A program made the position numbers and the translations under genes. Positions 1-6,294 of a DNA stretch of 11,216 nucleotides are shown here, piece by piece. How positions within the stretch are numbered: position 1 is the first letter of the stretch; every line of letters begins with the position of its first letter. Source of the stretch: Chloroflexota bacterium (GTDB lineage Bacteria; Chloroflexota; Dehalococcoidia; Tepidiformales; Tepidiformaceae); contig CAUJEQ010000035.1 of the NCBI GenBank assembly GCA_963169135.1, positions 1 to 11,216 on the forward strand, given 5' to 3'. A model generated the notes under the pieces. The model was given only the letters and a program-made list of their open reading frames with translations. It was not told the DNA's origin and made no database searches.

Positions 1-1
1 C

Positions 2-244
2 CAGGTCGACAGCACAGTGATGACCGGGCCATGGGAGTGGGCGAGCGTGGTGGGGGAGGGAACGTTCGAACATGTCGCCGACCCCGGGGAGTACGGCGCG
101 TTCGCCGGGGCACTCGAGGGGAAGCTCGCGGATGCGCCGCGGTGGGCGGCGACGGTGCTCCAGGCGCGTTTCGAAGCGTTGGGAGTGTACGCCTGGCGGA
201 TCAGGCCCTCGGGTCTCCACGGCCGCGCCCACGGCCCGGAGTGA
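2..244 (+). CDS. C-terminal fragment, probable pyridoxamine-5'-phosphate-oxidase-like (PPOX/Nim-type) flavin protein
   Basis: An open frame enters from the left edge and stops at TGA 242-244, giving about 80 residues of the C-terminus; the start lies outside the window. Visible features are a W-x-W-A-S-V-V-G-x-G strand, then F-E-x-V-x-D-P-x-E-Y, a helix, and a closing A-W-R-I-R-P strand followed by G-R. This order, a strand carrying W-x-S-V, a D-x-x-E helix and a final hydrophobic-R-I-R-P...G-R segment, resembles the end of small FMN-binding split-barrel proteins of the PPOX/nitroimidazole-resistance type. The active-site region is not visible, so the substrate and even the family are uncertain. 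An internal ATG at 17 could be mistaken for the start, but the frame has no stop before it. The gene converges on the decayed transposase that follows. Confidence 0.45.
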   Translation, partial: QVDSTVMTGPWEWASVVGEGTFEHVADPGEYGAFAGALEGKLADAPRWAATVLQARFEALGVYAWRIRPSGLHGRAHGPE

Positions 245-644
245 CGGCGCTTCTGAGTCCTCCGCCGCTCAGCAACCTAGATCCGACCGTCAGGGAGGTG
301 CGCTTTCGGCGGGTCCGTTCGGGCGTTGCGGGCCCGGATACGACGATGTGCACATGGTTCGTCCGGACGTTGATCGCATGGGGGTGCCAGTTGTTGTGCG
401 AACAGACCTCACGGGCGGCATCCGCGACAGCTTCGCGTTGTTCCCGGTCAAGCGTCACCGCCGGCGAAAGCAGAAGCTGCCGCTCGCTGCCCTCGCGACC
501 CCGATCTGGAGCGAGTTCGCGGGCGCCAGCGTCGGCACTGCGAAGCCGCTCAACCGAGCTGCGATCGTCGCCGTGCAGGCGTTCGCCGTAGGTCGTGAAC
601 GTGATGAAGTAGCCGGCCGGGGAGATTGGCTGGGACACACTCAA
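201..644 (-). pseudogene. Truncated Y1 / REP-associated tyrosine transposase remnant
   Basis: The frame opens with TTG at 644 (or GTG at 638), 4 nt after a GGGAGG motif inside the flanking inverted repeat. The N-terminus Y-F-I-T-F-T-T-Y-G-E-R-L-H-G-D-D (residues 12-27) is typical of REP-associated transposases of the Y1_Tnp family, which cut and join single-stranded DNA through a tyrosine. The segment N-V-R-T-N-H-V-H-I-V-V (92-102) carries the metal-binding HUH pair. Similarity stops near residue 110 (about position 315); the rest, down to 201, is low-complexity arginine-glycine sequence running into the 3' end of the preceding gene. The C-terminal helix that supplies the catalytic tyrosine is missing, so the protein should be inactive. 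In the middle, a neighbouring frame (about 500-560) reads V-P-T-L-A-P-A-N, closer to the family's usual T-P-x-L-P-P-x-P, which hints at two compensating frameshifts. Confidence 0.8.
280..301 (+). repeat. Left 22-bp inverted repeat of the transposase remnant
   Basis: Read on the minus strand, this segment matches 645-666 on the plus strand at 21 of 22 positions; the single difference is G versus T in the middle. The motif begins GCACCTCCCT and ends ACGGTCGGATC. Weaker similarity continues outward after a 2-nt length difference, with the shared block GAGCGGCG at 263-270 (minus) and 674-681 (plus). Confidence 0.85.
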
Positions 645-666
645 GCACCTCCCTTACGGTCGGATC
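645..666 (+). repeat. Right 22-bp inverted repeat of the transposase remnant
   Basis: This is the partner of 280-301 in inverted orientation (21/22 identical). It directly abuts the transposase start at 644, and read on the minus strand it contains GGGAGG, which serves as the transposase ribosome-binding site. The 3' end of the downstream MBL hydrolase gene lies only 16 nt away, so the element sits tightly behind that gene. Confidence 0.85.
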
Positions 667-682
667 CAGGCGGGAGCGGCGC

Positions 683-1723
683 TTATACCGGGAGCCAGTA
701 GAGCTTGCCGGCTCGCATCAGCTTCGAAACGCGGCCGGTCTCGAACAGGTACTCCATGTGCGCGATCGTCTCGCCGACGGCGGCGCGCTGCATGTGGGCC
801 TCGAAGTCGGCGAGAGAGCCGGTAGCCCACTTGACCCTGCCGGCGACTTCCCACGCGGTCGAGCCGCCGCGATCGACGCAGTTCACCATCTCATCGAGGC
901 GGATCTTGTGGTGGTCCTCGATCTCGCGCAGGCGCTTCTTGAGGTCGTGAATTTCGAATTCGTGCGCCGGGAGGACAATCTCGACATCCAGGTCTTCGAG
1001 GAGTTCCAGGGAACGCATGTAGTCGCCGAGCGGACTGCCGTGGGTCTGGGCGTGGATGCTCACGTTGGGCGTGATGGTGGGGAGCACGTGGTCGCCGGTG
1101 AGAAGGATCTTGCGGTTCGGCTCGTAGAGGCATATGTGCCCGGGTGAGTGGCCCGGCGTCCAGATGATCTCGAAGTCGAAGTCACCGACCTTGAACGTCT
1201 CGCCGCCCTTGACCTCAGTGTCGGCGGGGACCGGGGAGACGTTTCCAAGCATGCCCATCGAACCGCGGGCCATGGTCGGGGTGTCCATCGCGGGGACGCC
1301 GTTGGTCTCCATGAACTTGCCCATCTCGTCCATCAGGCCTTTGGGGGCGAAGTAGCGGGCGGTGATGACCTCGGCGTCCTTCTCGTGGAGGACAATCTCG
1401 CAGCTGGAGAGCTGCTTCAGGCGGCCGGCCATGCCGTAGTGGTCCGGGTGGACGTGGGTGACGACGAGCTTATTGATGTGGTTTGGATGGGAGCCGTGCT
1501 CTTTCATCCCCTCTTCGAGGGCCTGGTAGGCGGTATCAGTGTTCCAGCCGCAGTCAACGAGGACGGTGTCGTCCCCATCCTTGAGGAGGTAGGGGAGAAC
1601 GTAGGGGAGGCCCTTGGTGACGCGAGGGTGCTCCTGGAGGTCGTGGCGGAGGGCCTTGGCGTCGGCGATGCTGAACTGGGGAAACGGCGTAAGCAGCTGG
1701 TAGATGCCGTCGATGATGCGCAT
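683..1723 (-). CDS. MBL-fold (metallo-beta-lactamase superfamily) metal-dependent hydrolase, LACTB2/glyoxalase II-like
   Basis: The 346-residue protein has the complete metal-site signature of the superfamily: T-H-V-H-P-D-H-Y-G (H90, H92, D94, H95), T-P-G-H-S-P-G-H (H192), L-T-G-D-H (D211) and L-P-A-H-E (H254), in the usual order and spacing. A strand near residues 50-60 ending V-D-C-G-W is the normal fold entry. The C-terminus ends in a small helical region, H-M-E-Y-L-F-E-T-G-R-V, as in LACTB2-like proteins. No signal peptide or membrane segment is seen, so it is likely a cytoplasmic two-metal hydrolase; its substrate (thioester, phosphodiester or other) cannot be read from the sequence. The ATG at 1723 is preceded by GAGGG about 9 nt upstream, and the gene stops with TAA. 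It is the last gene of the long minus-strand run, 93 nt behind MenA. Confidence 0.9.
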   Translation of the reverse strand: MRIIDGIYQLLTPFPQFSIADAKALRHDLQEHPRVTKGLPYVLPYLLKDGDDTVLVDCGWNTDTAYQALEEGMKEHGSHPNHINKLVVTHVHPDHYGMAGRLKQLSSCEIVLHEKDAEVITARYFAPKGLMDEMGKFMETNGVPAMDTPTMARGSMGMLGNVSPVPADTEVKGGETFKVGDFDFEIIWTPGHSPGHICLYEPNRKILLTGDHVLPTITPNVSIHAQTHGSPLGDYMRSLELLEDLDVEIVLPAHEFEIHDLKKRLREIEDHHKIRLDEMVNCVDRGGSTAWEVAGRVKWATGSLADFEAHMQRAAVGETIAHMEYLFETGRVSKLMRAGKLYWLPV

Positions 1724-1747
1724 GTGAACGTGCCCTCGGGTTGGCTC

Positions 1748-1772
1748 GCCGCCCCGCGTGGGGGTTGGCGGC
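1748..1772 (-). promoter_or_regulatory. GC-rich hairpin between MenA and the MBL hydrolase gene
   Basis: CCCC-GCGT-GGGG (1752-1763) forms a small stem, and outer GCC/GGC segments can extend it with a 3-nt bulge. It lies in the 93-nt gap between the MenA stop and the MBL start. No T-tract follows on the minus strand, so it may be a weak pause, an RNA-stability structure or chance in GC-rich DNA. Confidence 0.25.
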
Positions 1773-1816
1773 TGAGGCCGATACTACGCGAGGTTGTTCA
1801 TGCGAGGCAAAACACC

Positions 1817-2728
1817 TCAGTCCGCGGAGACGGCGATTGCGAGAGCGAGCAGCAGGCCCAGAACGAGGTTGTAGCGGGCGGTGGCCTTCAACACCGGGTT
1901 GAGGGCCCGGCCCGAAGTGCCGCCGACGATGGCGCGGAAGGGCCGGACCGCCCATGGGAGACTTGCCGGCGCGGCCGCCCAGGCCCACTCGGCGCTCGAG
2001 AGCAACGAGATACCGACGGGTACGGCCAGCGCGACTACCAGGAGGATGACGAACCAGGCGCGCGTCCCCCGGTCGCCGAGGATGACGCCGAGGGTGGTCT
2101 TCCCGGTCTTGCGGTCGGTGGGAATGTCGCGGAGGTTGTTGACCACCAGGATCTGGGTGACGGTGCAGCCGACCGGGATAGCGGCAGCGATAGCCAGCCC
2201 GGTGATGTCGCCGGCCTGGACGTAGTAGGTGCCCACAACGGCGACGAGCCCGAAAAAGACAAAGACAAAGACATCGCCGAGGGCGTGGTAGCCGATGGGC
2301 CACGGCCCGCCGGTGTAGATGATCGCCGCGGCGATGCTCGCCAGGCCGACGGCGACGATAGGCCAGCCGCCGACATACACGAGATAGACGCCGGCGGCCA
2401 TGGCAAGGGCAAAGGTCAGCCACATGCCAACGAGCATCTGGCGGGCGCTCACGAAGCCCATCTGGGTCGCGCGCGGCGGGCCGAGGCGTTCGCTGGTATC
2501 GGCGCCCTTCTTGAAGTCGAAGACATCGTTGGCGAAGTTGGCGCCGACCTGGAGGAGGAGGGCGCCAACGAGGGCGGCCAACGCCGGGAAGAAGTCGAAC
2601 ACGTCGAGGTGGACGGCCACGCCAATGCCGACCGCGACCGGAGAGACGGCAGCGGTGAGGGTGGGGAGGCGCGTGGCGAGCTTCCAGACCTGGAAGGTTG
2701 ACGGCCGGGACGGGGCAGCAGCTGTCAC
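1817..2728 (-). CDS. menA: 1,4-dihydroxy-2-naphthoate polyprenyltransferase (MenA), UbiA superfamily
   Basis: This integral-membrane prenyltransferase is predicted to attach the polyprenyl chain to 1,4-dihydroxy-2-naphthoate, giving demethylmenaquinone. The 303 residues contain many hydrophobic helices. The first Asp-rich motif is N-F-A-N-D-V-F-D (64-71), followed by K-K-G-A-D-T. The second conserved loop is N-N-L-R-D-I-P-T-D (197-205), followed by R-K-T-G-K-T-T-L, a signature of MenA rather than UbiA or heme-A synthases. Length is normal for the family. Translation starts at GTG 2728-2726, overlapping the UbiE stop as GTGA, so it is probably translationally coupled to the methyltransferase that acts on its product. 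No strong ribosome-binding site precedes the GTG, which fits coupling. The pairing with UbiE strengthens the menaquinone assignment. Confidence 0.93.
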   Translation of the reverse strand: MTAAAPSRPSTFQVWKLATRLPTLTAAVSPVAVGIGVAVHLDVFDFFPALAALVGALLLQVGANFANDVFDFKKGADTSERLGPPRATQMGFVSARQMLVGMWLTFALAMAAGVYLVYVGGWPIVAVGLASIAAAIIYTGGPWPIGYHALGDVFVFVFFGLVAVVGTYYVQAGDITGLAIAAAIPVGCTVTQILVVNNLRDIPTDRKTGKTTLGVILGDRGTRAWFVILLVVALAVPVGISLLSSAEWAWAAAPASLPWAVRPFRAIVGGTSGRALNPVLKATARYNLVLGLLLALAIAVSAD

Positions 2729-3432
2729 GTGCGCACCGCGCTGACGGACTGGATGGCGCCAAACATGGGCGAGCGCTTCCTGGTGCGCGCGAACCCGGCC
2801 GCCTCGAGCATGGCGCGCAGCTCGGCCTCCGGCGGGAGGTAGGAGGCGGACTGGGGCAAGTAACGGTAGGCCTTGCGGTCGGCGATCAGTCCACCGACGA
2901 GGGGGACTACCCGGTTGAAGTAGAGGCCATGGCCGGCGGCGACGAGCGGGTTGCGGGGCTTGTCGACTTCGAGCAGGCCAACGCGACCGCCCGGCTTGAG
3001 CACGCGGGCAAGTTCATCGAGCACGGGCGGGATGGCAACGAAGTTCCGTAGGGCGAAGCCGGAGACGGCCACGGTGAACGCCCCGTCGGCGAATGGGAGG
3101 CGGAGTGCGTCGCCCTGGACGAAGATACCGAGGCCTGGGAAGCGCCTGTTGGCGGCGTTCAGCATCCCGCGCGAGAAATCGAGGCCGACAGCGGTGGCGC
3201 CAGCCTTGCGGCAGATCTCGGCGAAGTCGCCGGTACCGCAGGCGAGGTCGAGGACGAGGTCGCCGGGGCCAACGCCGAGGCGGCGCACGAGTTCGCGCCG
3301 CCAGCGCTGGTCGGCGTTGAAGGTCATCAGGCGGTTCACCCGGTCGTAGCTCGGCGAGATGCGGTCGAACATGTCGCGGACGGCGGCGGCCTTTTCGGCG
3401 GGTGGTGGAAGCGCGGACATCGGTACATTCAT
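2725..3432 (-). CDS. ubiE/menG: Demethylmenaquinone methyltransferase (UbiE/MenG)
   Basis: This is a class I SAM-dependent C-methyltransferase predicted to convert demethylmenaquinone to menaquinone, the last step of the pathway. The UbiE N-terminal signature M-F-D-R-I-S-P-S-Y-D-R-V-N-R (21-34) and the following D-Q-R-W-R-R are present. SAM motif I is V-L-D-L-A-C-G-T-G-D-F-A (60-71). Later motifs include G-D-A-L-R-L-P-F (107-114), the F-A-L-R-N-F segment (126-131), and V-L-K-P-G-G-R (144-150). At 235 residues it has the usual length. The start is ATG 3432 with a weak AGG-containing leader; a second in-frame ATG at 3420 lacks any Shine-Dalgarno. Its stop overlaps the MenA GTG by 4 nt. A ubiquinone role is unlikely given the adjacent MenA. 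Confidence 0.93.
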   Translation of the reverse strand: MNVPMSALPPPAEKAAAVRDMFDRISPSYDRVNRLMTFNADQRWRRELVRRLGVGPGDLVLDLACGTGDFAEICRKAGATAVGLDFSRGMLNAANRRFPGLGIFVQGDALRLPFADGAFTVAVSGFALRNFVAIPPVLDELARVLKPGGRVGLLEVDKPRNPLVAAGHGLYFNRVVPLVGGLIADRKAYRYLPQSASYLPPEAELRAMLEAAGFARTRKRSPMFGAIQSVSAVRT

Positions 3433-3487
3433 ACTCGATTTCGCGCCTACAGCGTGTGGGCGTGGCTGCAGGCCGCGGGAGACCGTA

Positions 3488-3931
3488 TTAGCCGACGCGC
3501 TCGGCGATCTTCTTCGGGTTGATGACGCGGGAGAGGATGAAGCTCACGAGGCTGATGATGACCGCTCCCCAGAAGGCAGCCCAGAAGCCGTCGATATCGA
3601 ACCGGATGCTGTCGAACTTCCCGGCGATCCAGGCGGTGAGGGCGAGAAGGGCAGTGTTGATGAGGATGAGGAAGAGGCCGAGCGTGAAGACCAGGGCCGG
3701 CAGCGAGCCGAGAACCATGAGCGGCTTCAGGTAGGCGTTGAGGAGCCCGAGGATGAGGGCGACGGCAAGGGTGCTCCCCCAGCCTTCGAGGTGGATGCCG
3801 CCCACGAGCCCGGCGGCAACCCACACGGCCACCGCGGTGATGAGTGAGCGGATGACGAACGCCGCGGCTTTCCCCGCACCAGATGGCTCGCGGTTGCGCC
3901 CGCCGACGGTGACGACGACGAAATCAGGCAT
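3488..3931 (-). CDS. Holin-like membrane protein, phage holin 4 superfamily (YvlD type)
   Basis: A 147-residue protein with about four hydrophobic segments: near residues 23-48, 55-73, 78-103 and 117-138. The stretch L-G-L-L-N-A-Y-L-K-P-L (61-71) followed by hydrophobic L-x-I-L-I-N-T-A-L-L and then F-x-I-D-G-F-W-A-A-F-W-G-A (111-123) is the hallmark of the phage_holin_4_2 (YvlD-like) family. These proteins are widespread as chromosomal genes of unknown function in non-lysogenic bacteria, so the name does not imply a prophage; no endolysin or other phage gene is nearby. The start ATG 3931 has no clear Shine-Dalgarno, and the N-terminal 22 residues are extra relative to the usual family start, so a later initiation is possible. 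It lies 36 nt after the DUF4388-winged-helix gene and 55 nt before UbiE, apparently in the same transcript. Confidence 0.85.
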   Translation of the reverse strand: MPDFVVVTVGGRNREPSGAGKAAAFVIRSLITAVAVWVAAGLVGGIHLEGWGSTLAVALILGLLNAYLKPLMVLGSLPALVFTLGLFLILINTALLALTAWIAGKFDSIRFDIDGFWAAFWGAVIISLVSFILSRVINPKKIAERVG

Positions 3932-3967
3932 CGGCGCCAGTTAACCACGGCGCCGCCGATCTGGCGA

Positions 3968-4768
3968 TCAGGCGGCCTGGCGGAGCATCGCGAGCATGGT
4001 CTGCTGGAAGCGGACGCGCTTGCCGGTATCGCGGATTTCGCCGCTGATGCGTTCCGCGAGCGAAGCGACGGCATCGCGGGGGAGCGTGGCGCGGGTGAAG
4101 CCGAGATCCTCGACCGCGTCATCGATGATGATTTCGGCGAGCGGGCCGAGGGCGGCGGCGACGGCGGTGGTGAGCGCCTGGAAGAACTGTGGCCCCGCGA
4201 GCTGGCGGACCGGGGCGGGAGCCGCCTGGGGTGTAGTGAGGTCGATCAGCCCGGCGAGGCGCAGGCGGTAGAGACGGCGGACGGCCTCGAAGTCATCGAC
4301 GCCCAGCTCTGCGGCGATGCTGGCAGCGGTCGCCTGGCCATCGATGAGCGCGAGGGTCTCCCAATCGGCGGCCTCAATGGTGACTGATGGTCCCGGAGCT
4401 TTGCGGACGAGCCGTGGAAGCGTATCCATGGAGGGGATGACACGGCGCATAGCTTCGCGCTCACCGGCAGCGCGAGCAGCATCGGCGAGGAGCGCATCGA
4501 GGGGTTTATCGATGGTACGGTCGGGTGGCTGCACGCCTGGCTCGAAGCGGAACTGGCCGTTGGGCCAGGCGACAAGCCGAAGGAAGGCCTGCTCGCCCCA
4601 ATGTGGTCCCGACTCGGCATGGACGACCGCGCCGCCGGCCAGGTAGATATCGGCCGTATCGAGACCGGAAGTGAGCTCGAGGCGGCCGTTCTGGCCACCC
4701 GCCGCGAGCATCTTCAGCAGGTCGGCAAGCGGCAACTGGGCAAGACTCCCGGTCAATCCTTCTGGCAT
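3968..4768 (-). CDS. DUF4388 (PATAN) protein with central winged-helix-like region
   Basis: A 266-residue soluble protein in three parts. Residues 4-105 form a DUF4388/PATAN unit: G-S-L-A-Q-L-P-L-A-D-L-L-K-M-L, then N-G-R-L-E-L, I-Y-L-A-G-G-A-V-V-H-A, and G-Q-F-R-F-E-P. Residues 135-178 (W-E-T-L-A-L-I-D-G...I-A-A-E-L-G-V...V-R-R-L-Y-R-L-R-L-A-G-L-I-D-L) look like a winged-helix fold. Residues 194-262 form a helical C-terminal domain common in DUF4388 proteins. PATAN domains occur in signalling proteins such as cyanobacterial PatA and are thought to mediate protein contacts; DNA binding by the middle region is possible but unproven. The ATG at 4768 follows a strong GGGAGGG with 5-nt spacing. 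It is the last gene of the receptor-roadblock-PATAN cassette, 33 nt behind roadblock gene 2. Confidence 0.8.
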   Translation of the reverse strand: MPEGLTGSLAQLPLADLLKMLAAGGQNGRLELTSGLDTADIYLAGGAVVHAESGPHWGEQAFLRLVAWPNGQFRFEPGVQPPDRTIDKPLDALLADAARAAGEREAMRRVIPSMDTLPRLVRKAPGPSVTIEAADWETLALIDGQATAASIAAELGVDDFEAVRRLYRLRLAGLIDLTTPQAAPAPVRQLAGPQFFQALTTAVAAALGPLAEIIIDDAVEDLGFTRATLPRDAVASLAERISGEIRDTGKRVRFQQTMLAMLRQAA

Positions 4769-4801
4769 GATGTCCCTCCCTTGCGCCTGACTTTCGGCGC
4801 G

Positions 4802-5251
4802 TTAGCTCCCACGTGATTGGATGATGGCCCAGGAACTCCACGAGCCCTGGTCGAGGGCGGCGCGGCTTACCAGCGACGAACGCTCGGCGCGGTGGCGCTG
4901 CAACCGCTTCTGGGCGGCGTTGTCTCTCTGCCAACCCCCAATGACCACGTCCGCGCTCATACGGACCATGGCCATGCTGGTATCGGGCTGGCAGACGACG
5001 AAGAGGACGGCGTCTCCGATGTCCTGGGCGAGAAGTCGCCAGCCGTCGTAGACAAATTCGATCTTCGAAGCTGACTGGCCGGCGGTTTCGAGAGCGACAA
5101 AGGCGCGGCCGACTTCCCGGCCGATTGTGTTCATCGTCACGGTAGCGAGGACGGCGGGGTCGGAGCTCACGATGACGTCGCCGCGGTTGTCGCAGAGAAA
5201 CGACCCACCGACGCCGGGCACCGCACTGATCTGCTCCAGTTCCTTTTCCAT
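4802..5251 (-). CDS. Roadblock/LC7-domain protein 2
   Basis: The 149-residue protein has a roadblock/LC7 fold over about residues 3-100: L-E-Q-I-S-A-V-P-G-V-G-G-S-F-L-C-D-N-R-G-D-V-I, then a helix with G-R-E-V-G-R-A-F, a strand I-E-F-V-Y-D-G-W-R-L-L, and D-A-V-L-F-V-V-C before a closing helix. Roadblock proteins dimerise and serve as scaffolds or GTPase regulators (the MglB type acts on MglA). No small GTPase is encoded in this window. Residues about 107-149 are an unusual basic then serine/tryptophan-rich tail (Q-K-R-L-Q-R-H-R-A-E-R...) not expected from the fold; it could be a partner-binding tail or the result of an old frameshift. The ATG at 5251 has GAGGT about 4 nt upstream, and the start is only 12 nt after the preceding gene's stop. 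Confidence 0.8.
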   Translation of the reverse strand: MEKELEQISAVPGVGGSFLCDNRGDVIVSSDPAVLATVTMNTIGREVGRAFVALETAGQSASKIEFVYDGWRLLAQDIGDAVLFVVCQPDTSMAMVRMSADVVIGGWQRDNAAQKRLQRHRAERSSLVSRAALDQGSWSSWAIIQSRGS

Positions 5252-5263
5252 GCCGACCTCTAT

Positions 5264-6289
5264 TCAGGCCACGAGTTCGATGAAGTCATCGCGGAGGCCA
5301 AACCGGTCAACGACGGGGGCGTGCTTTTCGCTGAGGCCTTCGAGCCGGGCGCGGACCCTTTGTTCGAGGTCGGAGCGCTTGAGCTGGAAGGCCAGCTTGG
5401 AGACCGTGTCGCTGAGACAGTCGCCGAGCGCCTTGCTGAAATCATCGGGAAGGGCACCATCGAACTGGATGTGCGACCCGGTGTACTCGAACTCCGCGGC
5501 GAACGGATCCAGGAACGGATAGGTGACAGCGCGGGAGACGAGCACCTCCTTGAAGGCCATGGCGAAGCGGCCGGGGCGGGAGAGGCCGTCGGCCACCGCC
5601 TCGACGCCGGCCAGCACTTCGTCCCAGAAGGCGAGAAGCGCCTCACGGTGGGTTTCCTGGGCCGGGCCCGAGGCTGCGGGGGGAGAGGCCGGAGCGCCCG
5701 GCACCGGTTCCGCTTCGACGAAGACGTTGAACGAGCCGCCGGAGGCGCCGACCATCTGGACGATCGTGTTGAGCGCCTCCTGGCCGGCGATGAAATCGGC
5801 GGGCGTGGAGAGCACGCTTTCGACCGGTTCGCCGCCCGAGAGGTAAATGACACCGGTGCCGGCCCCGTCGGATACCTGGACCTCCACGTACCCGGTGAGG
5901 CCATCGGTGCGCAGCTTGGCGATGAGGCGGTCGAGGCTGGTGAAGGCGCTGGTCAGGTCTTTGTAGAGGGGCCTGCTATCCATGAGGCGGTGGAGGAGCA
6001 GCACCACATCCGGGAAGGCGGAGAAGACGTTGACGATGCCGTCCTTCTCGGCTGCGCGGGCGCAGATCGCCCGGACGGCGGGGGCCCCGGTGAGCCGGCC
6101 GGTGGCAGTCTCTTCGCAGGCGTTGACGATTTCACCTTGGGAAACAAGAAGTGTGCCGGTGTAGCCCGCGAAGACGAGCTCCACGTAGCCGGTCAATTTG
6201 CGGGCCCTGAGATCCGCGAGGAGCGCCTCGAACGACGTGAACGAGGTGTTCAGGTTGGCGTAGATGGTCCGGTCCTTGGGGAACATCAT
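5264..6289 (-). CDS. Protein with two tandem DUF4388-like units and a conserved-looking C-terminal domain
   Basis: From ATG 6289 the protein has 341 residues. Two similar units are visible: residues 16-57 (F-T-S-F-E-A-L-L-A-D-L-R...L-T-G-Y-V-E-L...L-L-V-S-Q-G-E-I-V) and 116-158 (F-T-S-L-D-R-L-I-A-K-L-R...L-T-G-Y-V-E-V...I-Y-L-S-G-G-E-P-V). Each has the strand-G-G-E-strand core of DUF4388/PATAN-type domains. A Pro/Ala-rich linker (about 194-211) leads to a mixed helical C-terminal domain (215-341) that I do not recognise. An earlier ATG at 6298 overlaps the roadblock 1 stop as ATGA, but the GAGGAG motif ends at 6299, directly against it. The ATG at 6289 sits a normal 9 nt from that motif and is preferred. 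No signal peptide or membrane segment is seen. It lies between two roadblock genes, so an adaptor role in the cassette is likely. Confidence 0.75.
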   Translation of the reverse strand: MMFPKDRTIYANLNTSFTSFEALLADLRARKLTGYVELVFAGYTGTLLVSQGEIVNACEETATGRLTGAPAVRAICARAAEKDGIVNVFSAFPDVVLLLHRLMDSRPLYKDLTSAFTSLDRLIAKLRTDGLTGYVEVQVSDGAGTGVIYLSGGEPVESVLSTPADFIAGQEALNTIVQMVGASGGSFNVFVEAEPVPGAPASPPAASGPAQETHREALLAFWDEVLAGVEAVADGLSRPGRFAMAFKEVLVSRAVTYPFLDPFAAEFEYTGSHIQFDGALPDDFSKALGDCLSDTVSKLAFQLKRSDLEQRVRARLEGLSEKHAPVVDRFGLRDDFIELVA

Positions 6290-6294
6290 CTTGG

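Larger units (their letters stand above)
262..681. mobile_element. Small decayed transposase element bounded by inverted repeats
   Basis: A truncated Y1-type transposase lies between 22-bp inverted repeats, with partial similarity extending to GAGCGGCG blocks at both outer edges. The outer boundaries given are those blocks; the strict repeat-to-repeat unit is 280-666 (387 bp). Classical IS200/IS605 elements lack terminal inverted repeats, whereas REP-associated transposase genes are often flanked by oppositely oriented REP sequences, so this may be a REP/BIME-like arrangement. No target-site duplication was identified. Confidence 0.55.

Noticed and set aside
1148..2701. Long plus-strand open frame of about 517 codons opposite MenA and the MBL hydrolase
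   Set aside because: It is an antisense shadow of two well-recognised genes; the product is Gly/Ala/Asp/Glu/Arg-rich with no family features.
3488..3931. Prophage or lysis cassette suggested by the holin-like protein
   Set aside because: YvlD-type holin-4 proteins are common chromosomal genes, and no lysin, integrase or phage structural gene is present.
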